Shown here piece after piece: positions 61,140 to 64,000 of a stretch of DNA of 64,000 bases. This DNA comes from Marinospirillum alkalitolerans (GTDB taxonomy: Bacteria > Pseudomonadota > Gammaproteobacteria > Pseudomonadales > Halomonadaceae), in NCBI RefSeq assembly GCF_045055655.1, contig NZ_JBANFI010000001.1, positions 434,001 to 498,000 on the forward strand. The letters are read 5' to 3'. The notes below the pieces were generated by a model. It was not told the DNA's origin. It did no database searches and saw nothing but the letters and a program-made list of their open reading frames with translations. Numbering within the stretch: the stretch's first letter is position 1; the number at the start of each line of letters is the position of its first letter. The position numbers were made by a program, and so were the translations under genes.

Positions 61140-62156
61140 CTAATCCATTAAGCGGCGTATTTCTTCGTGTAGGCGTGCATCAAACAGCAAGGGGGCCTGA
61201 GCCAGCCAGCGTTGTGATGTCATCAGTTCACGCAGCAGGGCAATCGAGAGAATCGGGCCCTGCCATTGTGCGCCCTTGCCATCCATCTGCTGGCTCACCT
61301 TGTTGGCAAAAGTAGCGCGATAATCTTCCCAGAAGCTGGGAACAAAGCGTTTGACTGGGCGCTGGCTCATCAGTGCTAAGCGTTCTGCGATGACCAGACC
61401 ACGATGGTCCAGATCCCCGAAATGCACATGGGGGACAAACTGGGGTAAAAAGCGCAGAAAATCACCGGCCAAACTCAGATGCTGCGGCGCGACCCAGACT
61501 GCAAGCAGATTATCAGGCAGATCAATATCCAGAAAAACACCACGATCTTCAATGGTCAGCACCAGATAAGGCAGTTCGCCATCGGCTTCTTTGACCTGTT
61601 GAAAGTCTCTTTCTGGGATCACGGCTTCACTGAGTTGACGCCAGATTTTTTTGAGCTCGATGGTCTGGCCATGTTTTTTGACCAGCTTCATATCCAGGCT
61701 GCCGCGTAAATGCAAGCAGCGATCATCGCACAGCTGTAAATCAGGCAGCTGTTTGTGGAGATGTTCTGGCAGCTCTTGACGAGCATCGCCCAGCAGGGCT
61801 TGCTGGACTGTCGCACGATTCAGTGTGCGGGGTAAATCTGCGCGCAGCTGCTCTTTGATAAACCCCCAGCGCTGAGCAAAAACCTCACCCAGCAGCAGGC
61901 CATCACCTTCGAGCAGAGCCATCCATTCACGCCACTGCGGCAGGCGCAGATCCAGCAGGGCTTCTAATCCACTTTGGCCGCGCGCGCTGAGGATAAACTG
62001 CTCCTCTTCTTCTGCGGGGAGAAGCCAGTTGCTGCTCATCAACTCATCGACCAACGCGGCATTATCTGCATGGCGTTGAATGCGCTGGTTCTTGTAGAGG
62101 GCAACAGCAGCTTCTTGGATAGGAAGACTCTGCCAGTTAATCTCTGCGCCAATCAT
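61140..62156 (-). CDS. Orphan Wadjet JetD-like (DUF2220) TOPRIM-fold protein
   Basis: The 338-residue protein is mostly helical to about residue 190. It then shows a TOPRIM-like core: Glu203 in VLTIEDRGVF, and Asp248 and Asp250 in VHFGDLDHRGLVIAERL. These equal the E and DxD metal ligands of JetD, the plasmid-cleaving nuclease of the Wadjet SMC defence system, whose C-terminal domain also reads GDxDxxG. No jetA, jetB or jetC is present. It starts 2 nt after the rimK stop on the same strand, so it is the third gene of a rimB-rimK operon. It could be a housekeeping nuclease unrelated to defence. Confidence 0.72.
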   Translation of the reverse strand: MIGAEINWQSLPIQEAAVALYKNQRIQRHADNAALVDELMSSNWLLPAEEEEQFILSARGQSGLEALLDLRLPQWREWMALLEGDGLLLGEVFAQRWGFIKEQLRADLPRTLNRATVQQALLGDARQELPEHLHKQLPDLQLCDDRCLHLRGSLDMKLVKKHGQTIELKKIWRQLSEAVIPERDFQQVKEADGELPYLVLTIEDRGVFLDIDLPDNLLAVWVAPQHLSLAGDFLRFLPQFVPHVHFGDLDHRGLVIAERLALMSQRPVKRFVPSFWEDYRATFANKVSQQMDGKGAQWQGPILSIALLRELMTSQRWLAQAPLLFDARLHEEIRRLMD

Positions 62157-62158
62157 GG

Positions 62159-63064
62159 TTAACCTTGTCCTTGTGTCCGTGTTTTATTGGGGCCGGCGTT
62201 TTTAGTCAGATATTCGATAATCAGGCCGGCAATATCTCGCCCTGTGGCGGATTCAATGCCTTCTAAGCCAGGTGAGGAGTTGACTTCCATCACCAGCGGG
62301 CCGTGATTCGAGCGTAGAAGATCCACGCCGCAGACCTTGAGCCCCATTGCCTTAGCGGCACGCACGGCAGTCGAGCGCTCTTCTGGGGTGATTTTAATCA
62401 GTTCTGCCTGACCGCCTCGATGGAGGTTGGAGCGGAACTCGCCTGGCTGAGCCTGGCGTTTCATCGCGGCCACCACCTTATCACCTATCACCAGGCAGCG
62501 AATATCGGCACCGCCCGCTTCTTTAATATACTCTTGTACCATAATGTTGGCTTTCAGGCCCATAAAAGCCTGAATCACACTTTCGGCGGCTTTTTCGGTT
62601 TCAGCCAACACCACACCGATTCCCTGCGTGCCTTCTAACAGTTTGATCACCAGTGGCGCCCCACCGACCATGCGGATCAAGTCATCGATATCATCCGGTG
62701 AGTGGGCAAAACCTGTGACAGGCAGACCTATGCCTTTGCGTGATAGAAGCTGCAAAGAACGTAGCTTATCGCGTGAACGGGTAATGGCGACCGATTCGTT
62801 CAGTGGATAGACCCCCATCATCTCAAATTGACGCAATACCGCCGTACCGTAAAAGGTGACTGAAGCGCCAATGCGTGGGATCACAGCATCAAAGGCTTCT
62901 AAATCCTCACCTTTATAGTGAATGGTTGGCTTGTGGGTGGTGATGTTCATGTAACAACGCAGGGTGTCGATCACACGGATAGTGTGCCCCCGTTCTTCAG
63001 CGGCTTCGACTAAACGGCGGCTAGAGTAAAGATTGGTATTACGAGATAGAAGTGCGATATGCAT
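62159..63064 (-). CDS. rimK: RimK, ribosomal protein S6 glutamate ligase
   Basis: The 301-residue ATP-grasp ligase (300 in E. coli) adds glutamate residues to the C-terminus of ribosomal protein S6. The N-terminus reads MHIALLSRNTNLYSSRRLVE. Motifs are VIPRIGASVTFYGTAVLRQ, LVIKLLEGTQGIGVVLAE, MVQEYIKEAGGADIRCLVIG and MEVNSSPGLEGIE with the Mg-binding ExN. It lies 68 nt after rimB and 2 nt before the JetD-like gene. Confidence 0.96.
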   Translation of the reverse strand: MHIALLSRNTNLYSSRRLVEAAEERGHTIRVIDTLRCYMNITTHKPTIHYKGEDLEAFDAVIPRIGASVTFYGTAVLRQFEMMGVYPLNESVAITRSRDKLRSLQLLSRKGIGLPVTGFAHSPDDIDDLIRMVGGAPLVIKLLEGTQGIGVVLAETEKAAESVIQAFMGLKANIMVQEYIKEAGGADIRCLVIGDKVVAAMKRQAQPGEFRSNLHRGGQAELIKITPEERSTAVRAAKAMGLKVCGVDLLRSNHGPLVMEVNSSPGLEGIESATGRDIAGLIIEYLTKNAGPNKTRTQGQG

Positions 63065-63132
63065 AGCGCGAGCCTAAAAAAGAGATCTAGATCTGTTTAT
63101 CCAGCTGACTGCACCCACTAACGCCAATAGCA

Positions 63133-63648
63133 TCAGCGCACTGAGTTAGGCTGGTGAGCGGCGAGAGCAGGGTGATCAGATGAGCTGTGGATAGGTGCAG
63201 ATTGGATGTAACTACGACTGGGTTCAACGATTACGGGATGACGCATGGCACTACGGCCTAGCAACATAGAATATTTCATTCGTGAGCGATCAGCTAGTGT
63301 GAGTTGGACTTTTTGTTGTAGGGCGCCAATATGGAGCCAAGTTTCAATCACTAAGCGTTCTTGTAACACACCATTGGAGCTACGCACATGGCGTTGGGTG
63401 ACCACGGGCAGACGCAGCTGAATCAGCTCTTCATCTGGTGCAACCCAGGTGTCAAACTCGACCCAAAGCTGCTGATCTTGCTCAAAGGTACGCAGATTCA
63501 GTGCATGTAAAGACGAGGTTTTGGCCCCTGTATCCACCTTGGCTCTGAGTGTCAGGTTGAGTTCAGGCAGCTTAACCCATTCTTTGGCACCAAGGCGAAT
63601 TTCACTGGGTTTTGCGGTTGGTGATTTTTTGATCAGTGTCTCATTCAT
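63133..63648 (-). CDS. rimB: RimB-like ATP-dependent zinc protease (retropepsin-like fold)
   Basis: The 171-residue protein matches the Zn_protease (DUF785) family: LGAKEWVKLPELNLTLRAKV followed by KVDTGAKTSSLHA (Asp-Thr-Gly catalytic triad of retropepsin type). RSSNGVLQERLVIETW and YSMLLGRSAMRHPVIVEPS are further family blocks. In pseudomonads RimB is a protease acting with RimK on glutamated S6. It is the first gene of a minus-strand operon followed by rimK and the JetD-like gene. The C-terminal ~25 residues are a low-complexity His/Ser/Pro tail. Confidence 0.9.
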   Translation of the reverse strand: MNETLIKKSPTAKPSEIRLGAKEWVKLPELNLTLRAKVDTGAKTSSLHALNLRTFEQDQQLWVEFDTWVAPDEELIQLRLPVVTQRHVRSSNGVLQERLVIETWLHIGALQQKVQLTLADRSRMKYSMLLGRSAMRHPVIVEPSRSYIQSAPIHSSSDHPALAAHQPNSVR

Positions 63649-63742
63649 AAAGCGGTCACGTTCTTTGAGCGATTTGTACTAAAGATATCCACATGAATAT
63701 CCACTTAGACTGTGAGTAAGTGTAGCTGAAATACAAGATGCT

Positions 63743-64000
63743 TCACTTGCTGCACATCAGCCTTGAGCTTTCTAGCGGCCAGTGACGAATCTGGGTCTGA
63801 ATCTGCCCTTGAGCTGTGATATCAACCCAGCGTAGCCCACCCCCCACCTCTGGCGCGAGTGCAAACTCCTGACTTGTTGATGAAAATTGCATGACAGTCG
63901 AAGGGGCGACCCAGCATTGTGCTTCTCTTCTGCTCTGCTCAAGGGCTTGATGCCAGTGGCCAGCCAGGATCACACAGGGAGCGGTGCGATCTTGTAACGC
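63743..64000 (-). CDS. 3',5'-cyclic-AMP phosphodiesterase CpdA-like, C-terminal fragment
   Basis: The frame is open to the right window edge, so only about 85 C-terminal residues are visible. They read VILAGHWHQALEQ, the final GHxH metal motif of calcineurin-type phosphodiesterases. WVAPSTVMQFSS follows, matching the CpdA pattern ATPSTCVQF, and then a GGGLRWVDIT strand. This fits the end of CpdA, which hydrolyses cAMP. The GTG at 63973 is internal and not a start. It lies 94 nt upstream of rimB on the same strand. Confidence 0.75.
   Translation of the reverse strand, partial: ALQDRTAPCVILAGHWHQALEQSRREAQCWVAPSTVMQFSSTSQEFALAPEVGGGLRWVDITAQGQIQTQIRHWPLESSRLMCSK

Noticed and set aside
61140..63064. 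Complete Wadjet (JetABCD) defence system
   Set aside because: Only a JetD-like protein is present; neighbours are rimK and nadC, and no SMC-type (JetC) or kleisin-like genes are found.
1..64000. CRISPR arrays, prophage or rRNA genes
   Set aside because: No regularly spaced direct repeats, phage structural or integrase genes, or rRNA-like sequence were seen.

Overview
The window looks like chromosomal core from a gammaproteobacterium of the Pseudomonadales/Oceanospirillales type. Support comes from gene content and order: a cbb3 oxidase block (ccoNOQP, ccoGHIS) followed by hemN and an Anr/Fnr regulator next to a phosphoribosyltransferase; a CrbS/CrbR-acs-actP acetate module; a rimB-rimK pair; ampDE beside nadC and aceEF; PlsB, TamAB and RsmJ. 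No prophage, CRISPR array, rRNA operon or complete insertion sequence was seen. The only mobile-type traces are one MITE-like element and one probable decayed relative.

Layout. 1-9124 (mostly minus strand): tamA-tamB (tamB runs off the left edge), a DUF1315 protein, a rhomboid protease, a metallophosphoesterase, NAD kinase with an outer-membrane barrel gene, and an EamA transporter. 9263-13552: a CBS-pair protein, gshA and fadH. 13957-14337: a mirrored tRNA operon Val-Asp-Asp-Val with its promoter and terminator. 14526-26612: microaerobic respiration block with structural subunits, assembly factors, a copper ATPase, hemN, the oxygen-sensing regulator and an Apt-like protein. 26656-29399: ttcA, a J-domain protein and a secreted polysaccharide deacetylase.

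29472-41910 is an acetate module. It has a DEDDh exonuclease with a DUF294/CBS protein, an ActP-type symporter with its small DUF4212 subunit and an unknown membrane protein, the giant SLC5-type sensor kinase CrbS, its LuxR-type partner CrbR, and acetyl-CoA synthetase. The three minus-strand operons (DUF294-exonuclease, DUF4212-actP-unknown, acs) carry the same 10-bp palindromic motif GACYTTRGTC, 90-103 nt before the start codon and 27-28 bp upstream of a plausible -10 box. I propose it as the CrbR activator site.

42062-64000: SprT-like protein, a YecA-family protein, a phospholipase-D-type synthase, plsB, a PCuAC-like protein that has lost most copper ligands, rsmJ, a thioesterase, tsaB, adk, a MITE-like element, a chemoreceptor, aceE-aceF, ampD-ampE, nadC, an orphan Wadjet JetD-like TOPRIM protein directly behind rimK, rimB, and the 3' end of a cpdA-like gene cut by the right edge.

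The most interesting items are the shared motif in the acetate module, the orphan JetD-like protein in a ribosome-modification operon, the divergent Apt-like protein, the degenerate PCuAC protein and the IS5-type MITE. All calls come from reading the sequence; no database search was possible.
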